A stretch of DNA of 64,000 nt from Candidatus Defluviicoccus seviourii (GTDB lineage Bacteria; Pseudomonadota; Alphaproteobacteria; Rhodospirillales; Defluviicoccaceae): contig UXAT02000053.1 in the NCBI GenBank assembly GCA_900609035.2, positions 62,001 to 126,000 of the forward strand, given 5' to 3'. Below the pieces are notes generated by a model. That model searched no databases. It was not told the origin of the DNA and saw only the letters and a list, made by a program, of their open reading frames with translations. A program made the position numbers and the translations under genes. Below, piece after piece: positions 33,987 to 42,246 of this stretch (the stretch's first letter is position 1; the number at the start of each line of letters is the position of its first letter).

Positions 33987-34226
33987 ATGGCCGAGACGGA
34001 TTTGAGCAGACTGCGTGCGGAAGCGCTGGCGCTGCCGGAGGCAGGGCGTGCGGCACTTGCGCATGCCCTCGTCACGAGCCTCGATGCCCCCGCCGACATA
34101 GGAGTCGCTCAAGCTTGGGACGAGGAGCTTCTCCGCCGCCTCAACGAGATCGACTCCGGCACTGCCAAGCTGATCGACAGGGATCAACTTCGGCGGCGGA
34201 TGCAGGCCCAGTTCGGCACCCCTTAG
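33987..34226 (+). CDS. Putative antitoxin of addiction-module type
   Basis: The 79-residue protein starts after GGAGG and resembles the addiction-module component family: a helical start (LSRLRAEALALPEAGRAALAHALVTSLD), then WDEELLRRLNEIDSG and a charged end. Members are usually paired with RelE/ParE toxins. The stop is immediately followed by the GTG start of the toxin gene, so translation is coupled. No DNA-binding motif is evident, in contrast to many type II antitoxins. Confidence 0.8.
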   Translation: MAETDLSRLRAEALALPEAGRAALAHALVTSLDAPADIGVAQAWDEELLRRLNEIDSGTAKLIDRDQLRRRMQAQFGTP

Positions 34227-34541
34227 GTGCGGCGCGTCCGCATCCTCGAACAAGCGGCTGAGGAGGCACTCGCAGCGGCGGCTTGGTACGAACGCCGACA
34301 TCCCGGTTTGGGCGTCGAATTTGGACGAGCGATCGATGCTTCGATCGCCCTTCTTGAAGAGGCAATCGTCCCGCTCGCAACCATGGCGGGTCAAGCCGGT
34401 GCCCGAGGCGCGAAGCGGTTTGTGCTCAAGCGGTTCCCCTACGACATCGTCGTGCGGGAGCTCCCCGATGAGATCCTCGTGATTGCCATCGCCCACCATG
34501 CGCGACGCCCGGGTTACTGGCGCGGACGACGTCGTCCCTGA
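34227..34541 (+). CDS. RelE/ParE-type toxin
   Basis: This 104-residue protein starts at GTG directly after the antitoxin stop. It carries ParE-family features: an N-terminal helix pair (EQAAEEALAAAAWYERRHPGLG), a central FPYDIVVRELPDEILVIAIAHHARRPGYW strand region (quoted in part) and Arg-rich ends. ParE toxins poison gyrase, RelE toxins cut ribosome-bound mRNA; the HHARRPGYW ending is closer to ParE-like members. The pair sits next to the ParA-type gene pair, a combination typical of plasmid maintenance regions. Confidence 0.83.
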   Translation: MRRVRILEQAAEEALAAAAWYERRHPGLGVEFGRAIDASIALLEEAIVPLATMAGQAGARGAKRFVLKRFPYDIVVRELPDEILVIAIAHHARRPGYWRGRRRP

Positions 34542-34840
34542 GCGCAATGAAGCGGGAAGCAGTCCATGTGCCGAACGCGTTTGCCACGCCTCGATTGCTT
34601 CGCCGCCTTCGCTCCTCGCAACGACCACTACAGAGAGTAGAGGGGGCGATCGTTCGGCAACTGTCCGCGAATGACGCTGCTCAGAATCTGCCGTGGCGAT
34701 GAAGTTCGAAAGGGGCCTTGGCTCAGGTGTCGCTTGGCGGTGGCTTGAGTCCGCGGCAATAATCAATGACTTGCCGTAACCAAGCTGACAGCCGACAGAA
34801 AATTCACTCCTGTTCACCACGACTCGCTGTAACGCTTGGG
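34542..34840. other. Intergenic region, nothing identified
   Basis: These 299 nt separate the convergent toxin and DUF815 genes. I found no gene, strong hairpin or repeat. Confidence 0.5.
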
Positions 34841-35719
34841 TCAGGCGTGAGGAGCGTTTCCCCCTCTCATCGCGCACCCGAGGCGGCCGGCCAGGTCCTG
34901 GATGAATTGCCAGGCGACGCGGCCGGAACGGGCGCCGCGCGCCTGCGCCCAGGCGATCGCTTCGGCTGCCACCACGTCGTCTGCGACCGGCAAGCGGTAG
35001 TGGCGGACATAGGCGTGCACGATCGCGAGGTAGGTCGCCTGATCGAAGCTGTGGAAGCCGAGCCAAAGGCCGAAGCGGTCGGAGAGCGAGATCTTCTCCT
35101 CGATCGCCTCGCCGCGGTTGACCGCCGTCGCCCGCTCGTTGTCGATCATCTCGCGCGGCATCAGGTGGCGGCGATTGGACGTCGCATAGAAGACGACGTT
35201 CTCCGGCCGGCCCTCGATGCCGCCTTCGAGCACCGCCTTCAGGGACTTGTACGAGGCGTCGCGGCCGTCGAAGGAGAGATCGTCGCAGAACAACAGGCAG
35301 CGGCGCGGGCTCGCCTTAAGCCGCAGCAGCAGTTCGGGCAGCGAGGCGATGTCCTCGCGGTGGATCTCGACCAGCGCCAGCGCGCCCGGCCGCTCGGCAT
35401 TGATGTGGCCATGAATGGCCTTCACCAGCGAGCTCTTGCCGGTGCCGCGCGCCCCCCACAGGAGCGCGTTGTTGGCCGGCAGGCCGGCCGCGAAGCGCTC
35501 GGTGTTGGCGAGCAGGCTCGCGGCTTGCTGGCCGATCCCCTGCAGGAGACTCAAGTCCAGCCGGTTGACGCTCGCCACCGCGCGCAGGCCGGAAGCTCCC
35601 GCGCTCCAGATGAAGGCATCGCCGTCATCGAGGCTGGCGCTTGACGGCAGCGCTGGTGCCAGCCGGTCGAGTGCCTCGGCCAAACGGCGCAGGAGGGGGG
35701 CAAGATCGGTCGTGTCCAT
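34841..35719 (-). CDS. DUF815 AAA-type ATP-binding protein
   Basis: The 292-residue protein has a Walker A motif (LLWGARGTGKSSLVKA, residues ~87-102), a Walker B-like LLFCDDLSF and the sensor-like VVFYATSNRRHLMPR, as in the DUF815 family of AAA ATPases common in proteobacteria. The molecular role of the family is not established. It is divergent from yajC across 160 nt. The position next to yajC-secDF is common in alphaproteobacteria, which supports the assignment as a core gene. Confidence 0.87.
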   Translation of the reverse strand: MDTTDLAPLLRRLAEALDRLAPALPSSASLDDGDAFIWSAGASGLRAVASVNRLDLSLLQGIGQQAASLLANTERFAAGLPANNALLWGARGTGKSSLVKAIHGHINAERPGALALVEIHREDIASLPELLLRLKASPRRCLLFCDDLSFDGRDASYKSLKAVLEGGIEGRPENVVFYATSNRRHLMPREMIDNERATAVNRGEAIEEKISLSDRFGLWLGFHSFDQATYLAIVHAYVRHYRLPVADDVVAAEAIAWAQARGARSGRVAWQFIQDLAGRLGCAMRGGNAPHA

Positions 35720-35745
35720 GCACTTCTAACTCCGCAATCACGCCT

Positions 35746-35762
35746 CTGGCCGCAACGGCCAG
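35746..35762. other. Small perfect hairpin in the DUF815/yajC spacer
   Basis: CTGGCCG-CAA-CGGCCAG forms a 7-bp stem with a 3-nt loop. It resembles the hairpin at 27401-27419, which has the same CAA loop. Confidence 0.35.
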
Positions 35763-35809
35763 GCGCCGCGGCCGCCCTCGGACGGCACCGGACGGGTCCG
35801 CCTTATGGG

Positions 35810-35837
35810 TTGCAAGCGCCACCGCGGCGGTTATAGT
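35810..35837 (+). promoter_or_regulatory. Putative promoter of the yajC-secDF operon
   Basis: TTGCAA (35810-35815) and TATAGT (35832-35837) are 16 nt apart and lie 43 nt before the yajC start, with AAGGAG as ribosome-binding site in between. Confidence 0.5.
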
Positions 35838-35879
35838 CCGCCCTCGACGCAAGTGACGCCCCTTTTCAAGGAGACTTCG

Positions 35880-36311
35880 ATGTTTGTTTCGCCGGCCTTC
35901 GCGCAGGCAGGCACGGGAGCCGCCGGACCGGGTGCCCTTGAAGCTTTCTTGCCGATCATCCTCATCTTCGTCGTCTTCTACTTCCTGCTGATCCGGCCGC
36001 AGCAGAAGAAAATGAAACAGCACAAGGAGATGCTGGGCTCGATCCGGCGCGGCGACAAGATCGTCACCGGCGGCGGCATCGTCGGCACCGTGACCAAGGT
36101 GATCGACGACAACGAGGTGCAGTTGGAGATCGCCGAGGGCGTGCGCGTGCGGGTGCAGCGGCACCTGATTTCGAGTGTCCTCGCGAAGGTCGAACCGGGC
36201 ACGCCGGCAAAGACCGAGACCCAGGATTCGACTGCGCCGGCAGCGGAGCCGGCCGAGCAAGAAGGCATCGGCGGCAAGCTGAAGAAGATGCTGGGCGGCA
36301 AGTCGACTTAA
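35880..36311 (+). CDS. yajC: Sec translocon accessory protein YajC
   Basis: This 143-residue protein starts at the ATG after AAGGAG. One membrane segment (LPIILIFVVFYFLLI) is followed by the conserved RPQQKKMKQHKEML and GDKIVTGGGIVGTVTKV. The C-terminal tail is Ala/Pro/Glu-rich and longer than in E. coli. YajC associates with SecDF at the inner membrane. It is the first gene of yajC-secD-secF, 25 nt before secD. Confidence 0.94.
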   Translation: MFVSPAFAQAGTGAAGPGALEAFLPIILIFVVFYFLLIRPQQKKMKQHKEMLGSIRRGDKIVTGGGIVGTVTKVIDDNEVQLEIAEGVRVRVQRHLISSVLAKVEPGTPAKTETQDSTAPAAEPAEQEGIGGKLKKMLGGKST

Positions 36312-36336
36312 GAGCGGCCCAAGCCAGACTACGCCG

Positions 36337-37899
36337 ATGGTTCGCTACCCCCGCTGGAAAATTATTCTCGTCATCGCCGTCGTTCTTCTGGGGACGGCGC
36401 TGGCCGCGGTTAACCTCATCTCGTCGGAACGGCTGCAAACCCTGCCCGCCTGGGTCGGCGATCGCCAGGTCAACCTCGGTCTCGATCTGCGGGGCGGATC
36501 GCACATCTTGTTGCAGGTCGATACCGCTGCCCTGATCCACGAGCGGATGGACAGCGTGGTTGACGCGGCACGTGATGTCCTGCGCGGTGCGCGCATTCCT
36601 TACGAGGGCTTGGGCGCCGGCGCCACCGAAGCTGCCGTGACCATCCGCGATGAAACCCGGGTTGACGAAGCGCGCCGACTGATCGCCGAGAGCGACCGCG
36701 ATCTTCTGGTGACCGTCGGCGATGGCGGGCGGATTTCGCTGCGGCTTTCCGAGGAGGGGATGCGGCAACGCCAGGCGGCGGCGGTCGAGCAGTCGATCGA
36801 GATCATCCGCCGGCGGATCGACGCCACCGGCGTGCGCGAACCCTCGATCCAGCGCCAGGGCAGCGACCGGGTGCTGGTCCAGTTGCCCGGGGTCGATGAT
36901 CCTGAGCGGATCAAGGCGCTGATCGGTAAGACGGCGAAAATGACCTTCCATCTCGTCGATGACCAGGGCGCCAGCGGCGGCCAGGCTCCGGTTGGAACCA
37001 CGCTGCTGCCGATGCGTGAAGCACGCGGCGGCGACGGCCAGCGGCGCCTCGCCGTCCGCAAGCGGGTGGTCGTCAGCGGCGAGAATCTGGTGGATGCGCA
37101 GCCGACGTTCCAGCAGGGCGAACCGGTCGTCTCATTCCGCTTCGATACCGCCGGCGGCAAGCGGTTCGGCGACGTCACGACGCAGAACGTCGGCAAACTG
37201 CTGGCGATCGTCCTTGACGGCGAGGTGATCAGCGCGCCGCGCATCCGCGAGCCTATCCTCGGCGGCAGCGGCATCATTACCGGCAGTTTCAGCGTTCCCG
37301 AAGCGCGCGACCTGGCACTCCTGTTGCGCGCGGGCGCGCTGCCGGCCCCGCTTTCCATCCTCGAAGAGCGGACGGTCGGCCCGGCGCTGGGCGCCGATTC
37401 GATCGCTGCCGGCAAGGTCGCGAGCGTCGTCGGCCTGATCCTGGTCGCAGTGTTCATGGGTGTCGCCTACGGCCTGTTCGGGCTGTTTGCGGTGGCGGCG
37501 CTGGTCATCAACATCGTGCTGATCATTGCCGCGCTGTCACTCCTGCAGGCAACGCTGACCCTGCCCGGCATTGCCGGCATCGTGTTGACCATCGGCATGG
37601 CGGTCGACGCCAACGTCCTCATTTTCGAGCACATCCGCGAGGAATCAGCACTCGGCAAACCGATCATCTCCTCGATCGAGGCAGGTTTCTCGCGCGCGCT
37701 GACGACGATCGTCGATTCCAACCTGACGACGCTGTTTGCGGGCTTGCTGTTGTACTTCCTGGGCTCCGGTCCGGTCCGCGGCTTCGGCGTCACGCTGTCA
37801 ATCGGAATCGTGACCTCCATGTTCACGGCGTTGACGGTCACACACCTGATCGTGGCCACCTGGCTCAACCGCACCCGCCCCACCCTGCTGCCGATCTGA
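36337..37899 (+). CDS. secD: Protein translocase subunit SecD
   Basis: The 520-residue protein has a first membrane segment near residues 7-27, the periplasmic P1 region opening with LGLDLRGGSHILLQVD, and five C-terminal membrane segments with GMAVDANVLIFEHIRE, the RND-type signature that carries the proton-coupling Asp. SecDF uses the proton gradient to pull exported proteins into the periplasm. The size is normal for alphaproteobacteria. It is 6 nt before secF. Confidence 0.96.
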   Translation: MVRYPRWKIILVIAVVLLGTALAAVNLISSERLQTLPAWVGDRQVNLGLDLRGGSHILLQVDTAALIHERMDSVVDAARDVLRGARIPYEGLGAGATEAAVTIRDETRVDEARRLIAESDRDLLVTVGDGGRISLRLSEEGMRQRQAAAVEQSIEIIRRRIDATGVREPSIQRQGSDRVLVQLPGVDDPERIKALIGKTAKMTFHLVDDQGASGGQAPVGTTLLPMREARGGDGQRRLAVRKRVVVSGENLVDAQPTFQQGEPVVSFRFDTAGGKRFGDVTTQNVGKLLAIVLDGEVISAPRIREPILGGSGIITGSFSVPEARDLALLLRAGALPAPLSILEERTVGPALGADSIAAGKVASVVGLILVAVFMGVAYGLFGLFAVAALVINIVLIIAALSLLQATLTLPGIAGIVLTIGMAVDANVLIFEHIREESALGKPIISSIEAGFSRALTTIVDSNLTTLFAGLLLYFLGSGPVRGFGVTLSIGIVTSMFTALTVTHLIVATWLNRTRPTLLPI

Positions 37900-37905
37900 A
37901 CGACC

Positions 37906-38850
37906 ATGTTTCGCGGCATCCGATTCTTTCCAGAAACCCCGCGCCTGCCGTTCATGGCGTGGCGCCGGCTGTATCTGATCGTGTCCAGCATTCTCATCAT
38001 CGGTTCGCTGACCGCGTTCGTGGTACGCGGTTTCAACTTCGGCATCGACTTCGCGGGCGGCATCCTGCTCGAAGTGCGCATGCCGGGACCGGCCGATCTC
38101 GGCAGCATGCGGCAGACGCTGGGCGGCCTCGACCTCGGCGATGTAAGCCTGCAGGAATTTGGCAGCGCCGACACGGTCCTGATCCGCGTCCCGAAGCAGG
38201 ACGGAAGCGAGGAAGCACAACAGCGCGCGGTCAGTGCTGTGAAGGAAGCCCTGGGTCCGGCGGTACAATACCGAAGGGTTGAGTTCGTCGGACCGCAGGT
38301 TGGCAGCGAACTCCTGCGCGATGCCCTCTACGCTGTCGCGGCGGCGCTTCTCGCTATCATGGTCTACATTTGGTTTCGCTTCGAATGGCAATTCGGCGTC
38401 TGCGGACTCGTATCCCTGATCCACGATGTCATTGTGACGGCGGGAATTTTCTCGGCGCTCGGATACGAGTTCAATCTGACGATTGTTGCCGCGATCATGA
38501 CGATCGCCGGTTACTCGATCAACGATACGGTCGTCGTCTTTGACCGCGTGCGCGAAAACATGCGCAAGTATAAGGCGATGGCGATGCCTGAACTGATCGA
38601 CCTTTCGGTCAATCAGACCCTCTCGCGGACAATCTTAACCAGCGGGACGACCCTTCTGACGGTAGTGTCACTGTACATCCTCGGCGGCGAGGTGTTGCGC
38701 GGCTTCAGCTTCGCCATGATCTGGGGCATTCTCACCGGTACGTATTCGTCCATCTGTGTCGCGGTGCCCATTCTCATTTGGTTTAACGTTCGCCAGAGCA
38801 CGCTCGCCGGCGATAGCACTGCGCCGGCAGCGGAACAGCAACAACCGTGA
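37906..38850 (+). CDS. secF: Protein translocase subunit SecF
   Basis: The 314 residues show the SecF layout: first membrane segment (YLIVSSILIIGSLTAFVV), FNFGIDFAGGILLEVR, a periplasmic part, and five further segments with YSINDTVVVFDRVRENMRKY. It partners SecD encoded 6 nt upstream. The C-terminal tail is short and hydrophilic. Confidence 0.96.
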   Translation: MFRGIRFFPETPRLPFMAWRRLYLIVSSILIIGSLTAFVVRGFNFGIDFAGGILLEVRMPGPADLGSMRQTLGGLDLGDVSLQEFGSADTVLIRVPKQDGSEEAQQRAVSAVKEALGPAVQYRRVEFVGPQVGSELLRDALYAVAAALLAIMVYIWFRFEWQFGVCGLVSLIHDVIVTAGIFSALGYEFNLTIVAAIMTIAGYSINDTVVVFDRVRENMRKYKAMAMPELIDLSVNQTLSRTILTSGTTLLTVVSLYILGGEVLRGFSFAMIWGILTGTYSSICVAVPILIWFNVRQSTLAGDSTAPAAEQQQP

Positions 38851-38856
38851 GGTTGA

Positions 38857-39243
38857 ATGGCGGACAGTGAGCCGCGGGCACCGGCCGCAGGCGTCCCGCA
38901 GGTCATCCAAAGTTATGGCGGAGGGGGATTCCGGGTCGCAGGGCAGCGCCACAAAGGCTCGCTCATCCTTCACCCGCGGCGGGCCGAGCCGTGGCCCGTT
39001 GCGGCCGGCAGCGACATCAGCCTCGAAAGCCTGAAGGGCCTGCTCGCGCGCGACAATGCCGTCGAGATGCTGTTGGTGGGGTGTGGACCGCGCTTCCTGG
39101 CCCCGCCCAAGGACATCGCGCAAGCCGTTCGGGCTGCCGGTGCGGGTCTCGAATGGATGACGACGGCAGCAGCCTGCCGGACGTGGAACCTGCTGCTGGT
39201 CGACGAGCGCGCCGTCATCGCCGCCCTGATTGCGGTCGAGTGA
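38857..39243 (+). CDS. Mth938-like domain protein (DUF498)
   Basis: This 128-residue protein follows secF by 6 nt and shows the Mth938/DUF498 fold segments: IQSYGGGGFRVAGQRHKGSLIL, then VEMLLVGCGPRFLAPP and MTTAAACRTWNLLL (given in part). Human AAMDC and NDUFAF3 belong to the same fold family; NDUFAF3 assists complex I assembly. In alphaproteobacteria this gene commonly follows secF. A role in respiratory complex assembly is a reasonable guess only. Confidence 0.87.
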   Translation: MADSEPRAPAAGVPQVIQSYGGGGFRVAGQRHKGSLILHPRRAEPWPVAAGSDISLESLKGLLARDNAVEMLLVGCGPRFLAPPKDIAQAVRAAGAGLEWMTTAAACRTWNLLLVDERAVIAALIAVE

Positions 39244-39247
39244 ACGC

Positions 39248-39281
39248 GCGAGGGGCGAAAGCGCTGTACCAATCCCCTCGC
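39248..39281. terminator. Candidate bidirectional terminator between the Mth938-like gene and sodB
   Basis: GCGAGGGG (39248-39255) and CCCCTCGC (39274-39281) pair perfectly over 8 bp around an 18-nt loop, between two converging genes. No T-run is present. Confidence 0.4.
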
Positions 39282-39301
39282 ACGGACCCCACGGCGTGGC
39301 G

Positions 39302-39907
39302 TCAGGACTTGGCTTTGCTCAAGTTCTGGGCGACGAAATCCCAGTTGACGAGGTTATCGAGAAACACCTGGACGTAATCGGGGCGCCGGTTTTGATAGTC
39401 GAGGTAGTAGGCATGCTCCCAAACGTCACAGGTCAGGAGTGCGGTCTGACCGTGCGCCAACGGCAGGTCGGCGTTGGCGGTCTTGGTGATTTTGAGCGCG
39501 CCATCGGCGACCACGAGCCAGCCCCAGCCGCTGCCGAACTGGGTGACGCAGGCGTTCTTGAACTCTTCCTTGAACTTCTCGAATGAGCCGAAGGCACTGG
39601 CGAGGGCACTTGCAACCGCGGCCGACGGTTGGCCACCGCCGCCCGGCTTCATGCAGTTCCAGTAGAATGTGTGGTTCCAGACCTGGGCTGCGTTATTGAA
39701 GACGCCGGCCTTGCTTGCATCGCCAGCGACGGCCCGGATCACCCCCTCCAGCGACTCGCTCGCAAGCGGCGTATCCTTGGTCAGGTTGTTGAGATTGGTG
39801 ACGTAGGCGTTGTGATGCTTGCCGTGATGGAAGTCGAGCGTGTTCGCGGAAATGTGCGGCGCGAGCGCATCCTTCGCATACGGCAGCGGCGGCAGTTCGA
39901 AAGCCAT
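39302..39907 (-). CDS. sodB: Iron superoxide dismutase
   Basis: The 201-residue enzyme has all metal ligands: His in DFHHGKHHNAYV, His in WNHTFYW, and the DVWEHAYYLDY segment with Asp and His. The AAQVWNHTFYW motif with Gln in the N-terminal half marks the Fe type. It converts superoxide to peroxide and oxygen in the cytoplasm. It is a single gene between the secDF block and the squalene-synthase-like genes. Confidence 0.95.
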   Translation of the reverse strand: MAFELPPLPYAKDALAPHISANTLDFHHGKHHNAYVTNLNNLTKDTPLASESLEGVIRAVAGDASKAGVFNNAAQVWNHTFYWNCMKPGGGGQPSAAVASALASAFGSFEKFKEEFKNACVTQFGSGWGWLVVADGALKITKTANADLPLAHGQTALLTCDVWEHAYYLDYQNRRPDYVQVFLDNLVNWDFVAQNLSKAKS

Positions 39908-40022
39908 GCTTCTTCATCCCCATCCAACCGTGGTTGATAGGCGGGAACATATGGCCTCGCCGCCACGATGAAAAGGGACGTTCGCCACCGCCCTCCTGCT
40001 GCGGGCGGCCGTCGCCGCCGGT

Positions 40023-40856
40023 TCAGATCTTGAGGCAGCCGCGGACGAGGCCCATGCACAAGCAGACCTGGCGCTGCCACCACGTCAAACCGACGCGGGC
40101 CCCGAGCGGGTCGTTGGCGCGGAAGCAGGCAACGAGGCCGCGAGCCCGACACTGAACGACACGGATATGACTGCGCAGACGCCACGACCGCACGTGGTTG
40201 GGCAGCGGAGCCGCCGTATTCAGCAACTGCTCGATTCCGTCAAGAATCCGATCGAGCACGGCTCGGGTCTGTCCTTTTGCCTTCAGCGCCCCCAAATGCT
40301 CCTGGGTGATGAACGCATCGGCGAGAAAGCTTTCCGGGATCCAATGGCGATTGTCGTGCAGGGTCGGCTCGCGGAAGTCGCGCAGCTGCTTCAAAATGCC
40401 AAGCGCCTCGCACAGCGCGTCGGAGGCGTGCCGGTAGGGCCGGCTGTCTTCGCCCATCAGATCGAGCATGTGCCGGCCGATCGGCGCCGCGGCGAACTGG
40501 GAGTAGACGAGAAGGTCGCCCCAGCTCCGGTTGACGCCGCCTTCGACATCGCGACGCAGCGCCTGCAGGATGTGGCGCACATGGGTATCGGCGACCCCGC
40601 TCGTGCGCAGGCTCGCACGCAGAGCCGCACAGATCGCCTCGGCGCCCGGGAGTTCCGGCGGTTCGGCATCATCGCTGGCGATCGCCAAATCAAGCGCCGC
40701 CAGAAGATGCAGGCGTTCCTCGCGGCTGATGAAGGCGTTGTAAGCAATCCCGTGGGCCAGGCGCACAAACCGGCCAAAGGCGGTGACATCCGGCCGCAGC
40801 CGCGCCGGGAACAGCCACGGCATCAGGGAGAAATCCGGATCGGCTCTGCGTCGCAT
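40023..40856 (-). CDS. Squalene/phytoene synthase-fold protein with disrupted Asp-rich motifs
   Basis: The 277-residue protein starts after GGGGAACGACC. It aligns by eye with HpnC-like squalene/phytoene synthases (FARAADDIAD-type region, then the QDCxxDY-type region), but the first Asp-rich motif reads FVRLAHGIAYN at residues 30-40: the two adjacent Asp are His-Gly and the last Asp is Tyr. The second motif reads LRDFREP (residues 158-164), where only the first Asp remains. These Asp residues bind Mg2+-diphosphate in active enzymes, so catalysis of prenyl condensation is unlikely. The frame is intact and the rest is conserved, so this is not an obvious pseudogene. It is divergent from an NDUFAF6-like relative with only 40 nt between the starts. 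Confidence 0.75.
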   Translation of the reverse strand: MRRRADPDFSLMPWLFPARLRPDVTAFGRFVRLAHGIAYNAFISREERLHLLAALDLAIASDDAEPPELPGAEAICAALRASLRTSGVADTHVRHILQALRRDVEGGVNRSWGDLLVYSQFAAAPIGRHMLDLMGEDSRPYRHASDALCEALGILKQLRDFREPTLHDNRHWIPESFLADAFITQEHLGALKAKGQTRAVLDRILDGIEQLLNTAAPLPNHVRSWRLRSHIRVVQCRARGLVACFRANDPLGARVGLTWWQRQVCLCMGLVRGCLKI

Positions 40857-40896
40857 GGTCGTTCCCCGAGCGGCGCCGCGGGCCGGGTGTGGATCG

Positions 40897-41781
40897 ATGC
40901 CTCTGTTTAGTACAGGCAGTCGCGAGTCTGAAGCGCCGATCGACGCTGCGACCGCCTATTGCATCGAACAGGTCCGCTCCTTCGACAAGGAACGATTCCT
41001 GTGTACCCTTTTTGCACCGGCCGAGACGCGCGCGGCACTGGCGGCACTCTATGCGCTCGACCTGGAGCTGTCCCGGATTCACAGCCGCACGCGCGAGCCG
41101 CTGGTGGGCTTCATGCGGGTGCAGTGGTGGCGGGATGCGATCGAGGCGATCTACGCCGGACGCGGCCCCGACCATCCGGTGGTGTCGGCGTTGACCACGG
41201 CTATCGCGCGCCACAACCTCCCGCACGACGCGTTCCCGCCGCTGCTGGCTGCACGCGAACGGGAACTCGCCGGCGAAACCGTGCCAGACATTGCGGCGCT
41301 GATCGGCCACGTGCAGGAAACAACCACTCCGATCGCCACCCTGGCGCTGACGGTACTCGCCTGCGACGGCAACACGGAGCGTCTCGCGGTGTGCGACGTC
41401 AGCATCGGTTGGGCGCTCGCAGGCCTCTTGCGGGCACTTCCTGCGGATGCGCGGGCACAAACGCTCGCATTACCGCAGGCGGTTGCACAGGCCGCTGCAC
41501 TCACGGACACAGATCCGCTCCGCGCATCGGCGCGGCCGCAGTTGCGCGCAGCCGTCAGCATGGTGGCAGCGACGGCACACGAGCACTTGGCGGCGGCACG
41601 CCGCCGGCGGGCGGAGGTTTCAAAGCAGGCGTTGCCGGTGCTGCTATGGGCCACGTACGCCCAAGGGCATCTCAACGATCTGAAGCGGGCTGGGCACGAT
41701 CCCTTCGCCATTCGGCCGGCCCGAAGGGCGCCCCTGCGCATGATCGCGGCCGCCGCAAACCACGCCCGCGGCCGCTATTGA
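40897..41781 (+). CDS. NDUFAF6-like squalene/phytoene synthase family protein
   Basis: The start MPLFSTGSRE gives 294 residues. The segments RFLCTLFAPAETRAALAALYALDLEL and EPLVGFMRVQWWRDAIEAIYAG (quoted in part) are typical of the alphaproteobacterial family that includes the mitochondrial complex I assembly factor NDUFAF6. These proteins keep the all-helical isoprenoid synthase fold but lack the Asp-rich catalytic motifs, as here. A role in complex I assembly is inferred from the mitochondrial protein and not proven in bacteria. The gene usually lies close to secDF and trmFO, as it does here. Confidence 0.8.
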   Translation: MPLFSTGSRESEAPIDAATAYCIEQVRSFDKERFLCTLFAPAETRAALAALYALDLELSRIHSRTREPLVGFMRVQWWRDAIEAIYAGRGPDHPVVSALTTAIARHNLPHDAFPPLLAARERELAGETVPDIAALIGHVQETTTPIATLALTVLACDGNTERLAVCDVSIGWALAGLLRALPADARAQTLALPQAVAQAAALTDTDPLRASARPQLRAAVSMVAATAHEHLAAARRRRAEVSKQALPVLLWATYAQGHLNDLKRAGHDPFAIRPARRAPLRMIAAAANHARGRY

Positions 41782-41802
41782 ACCAGCAAATAACCGCTGA
41801 CC

Positions 41803-42246
41803 TCAGGAACTGCTACCTGGGAGCGCGGAGCGACCGGCCTCAGCCGGTGCGGACGGGTTCTGCCGTCCGGGGCGGCGGGAGCTGCGCGCGGCGGCGAGAA
41901 AATGCGCAATCTCGTAGTAGCCCTTGTCGATTGCAAGTTCGAGCGCCGTGAGGCCCCAACGATCCATCGCCTCCAGGTCAGCGCCGGCGGCAACGCTGGC
42001 CCTGGCCGCGGCGATGTCGTTGCTGTGGACCGCTTCGAACAACTGCTGTGTCGCCCGGGCGGCGGTTTCCTCAGCAGCGGCGGCCGGGCAAACGACGAGC
42101 TGGAAGCCACCCGTCAGGTCTGTGCCCATGACAGCAGCGACAACAAGCGCGGCGCTGGCGTACCGCAACCGAGCGCTCCATCCGGAAGAGATGCCCTCGT
42201 GCCGGGCGGTGCGTGCGGTTGCCCTCTTCACTCGCCGATTCTCCAC
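41803..42246 (-). CDS. Small exported ankyrin-repeat protein
   Basis: Starting at GTG, the 147-residue product has a basic N-terminus, a hydrophobic segment (YASAALVVAAVMG) that may be a signal or anchor, and one clear ankyrin unit (AAGADLEAMDRWGLTALELAIDKG) with a partial one before it. A low-complexity Ser/Pro/Arg tail follows. Ankyrin repeats bind other proteins; no partner is evident. It converges with the NDUFAF6-like gene across 21 nt. Confidence 0.65.
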   Translation of the reverse strand: MENRRVKRATARTARHEGISSGWSARLRYASAALVVAAVMGTDLTGGFQLVVCPAAAAEETAARATQQLFEAVHSNDIAAARASVAAGADLEAMDRWGLTALELAIDKGYYEIAHFLAAARSSRRPGRQNPSAPAEAGRSALPGSSS

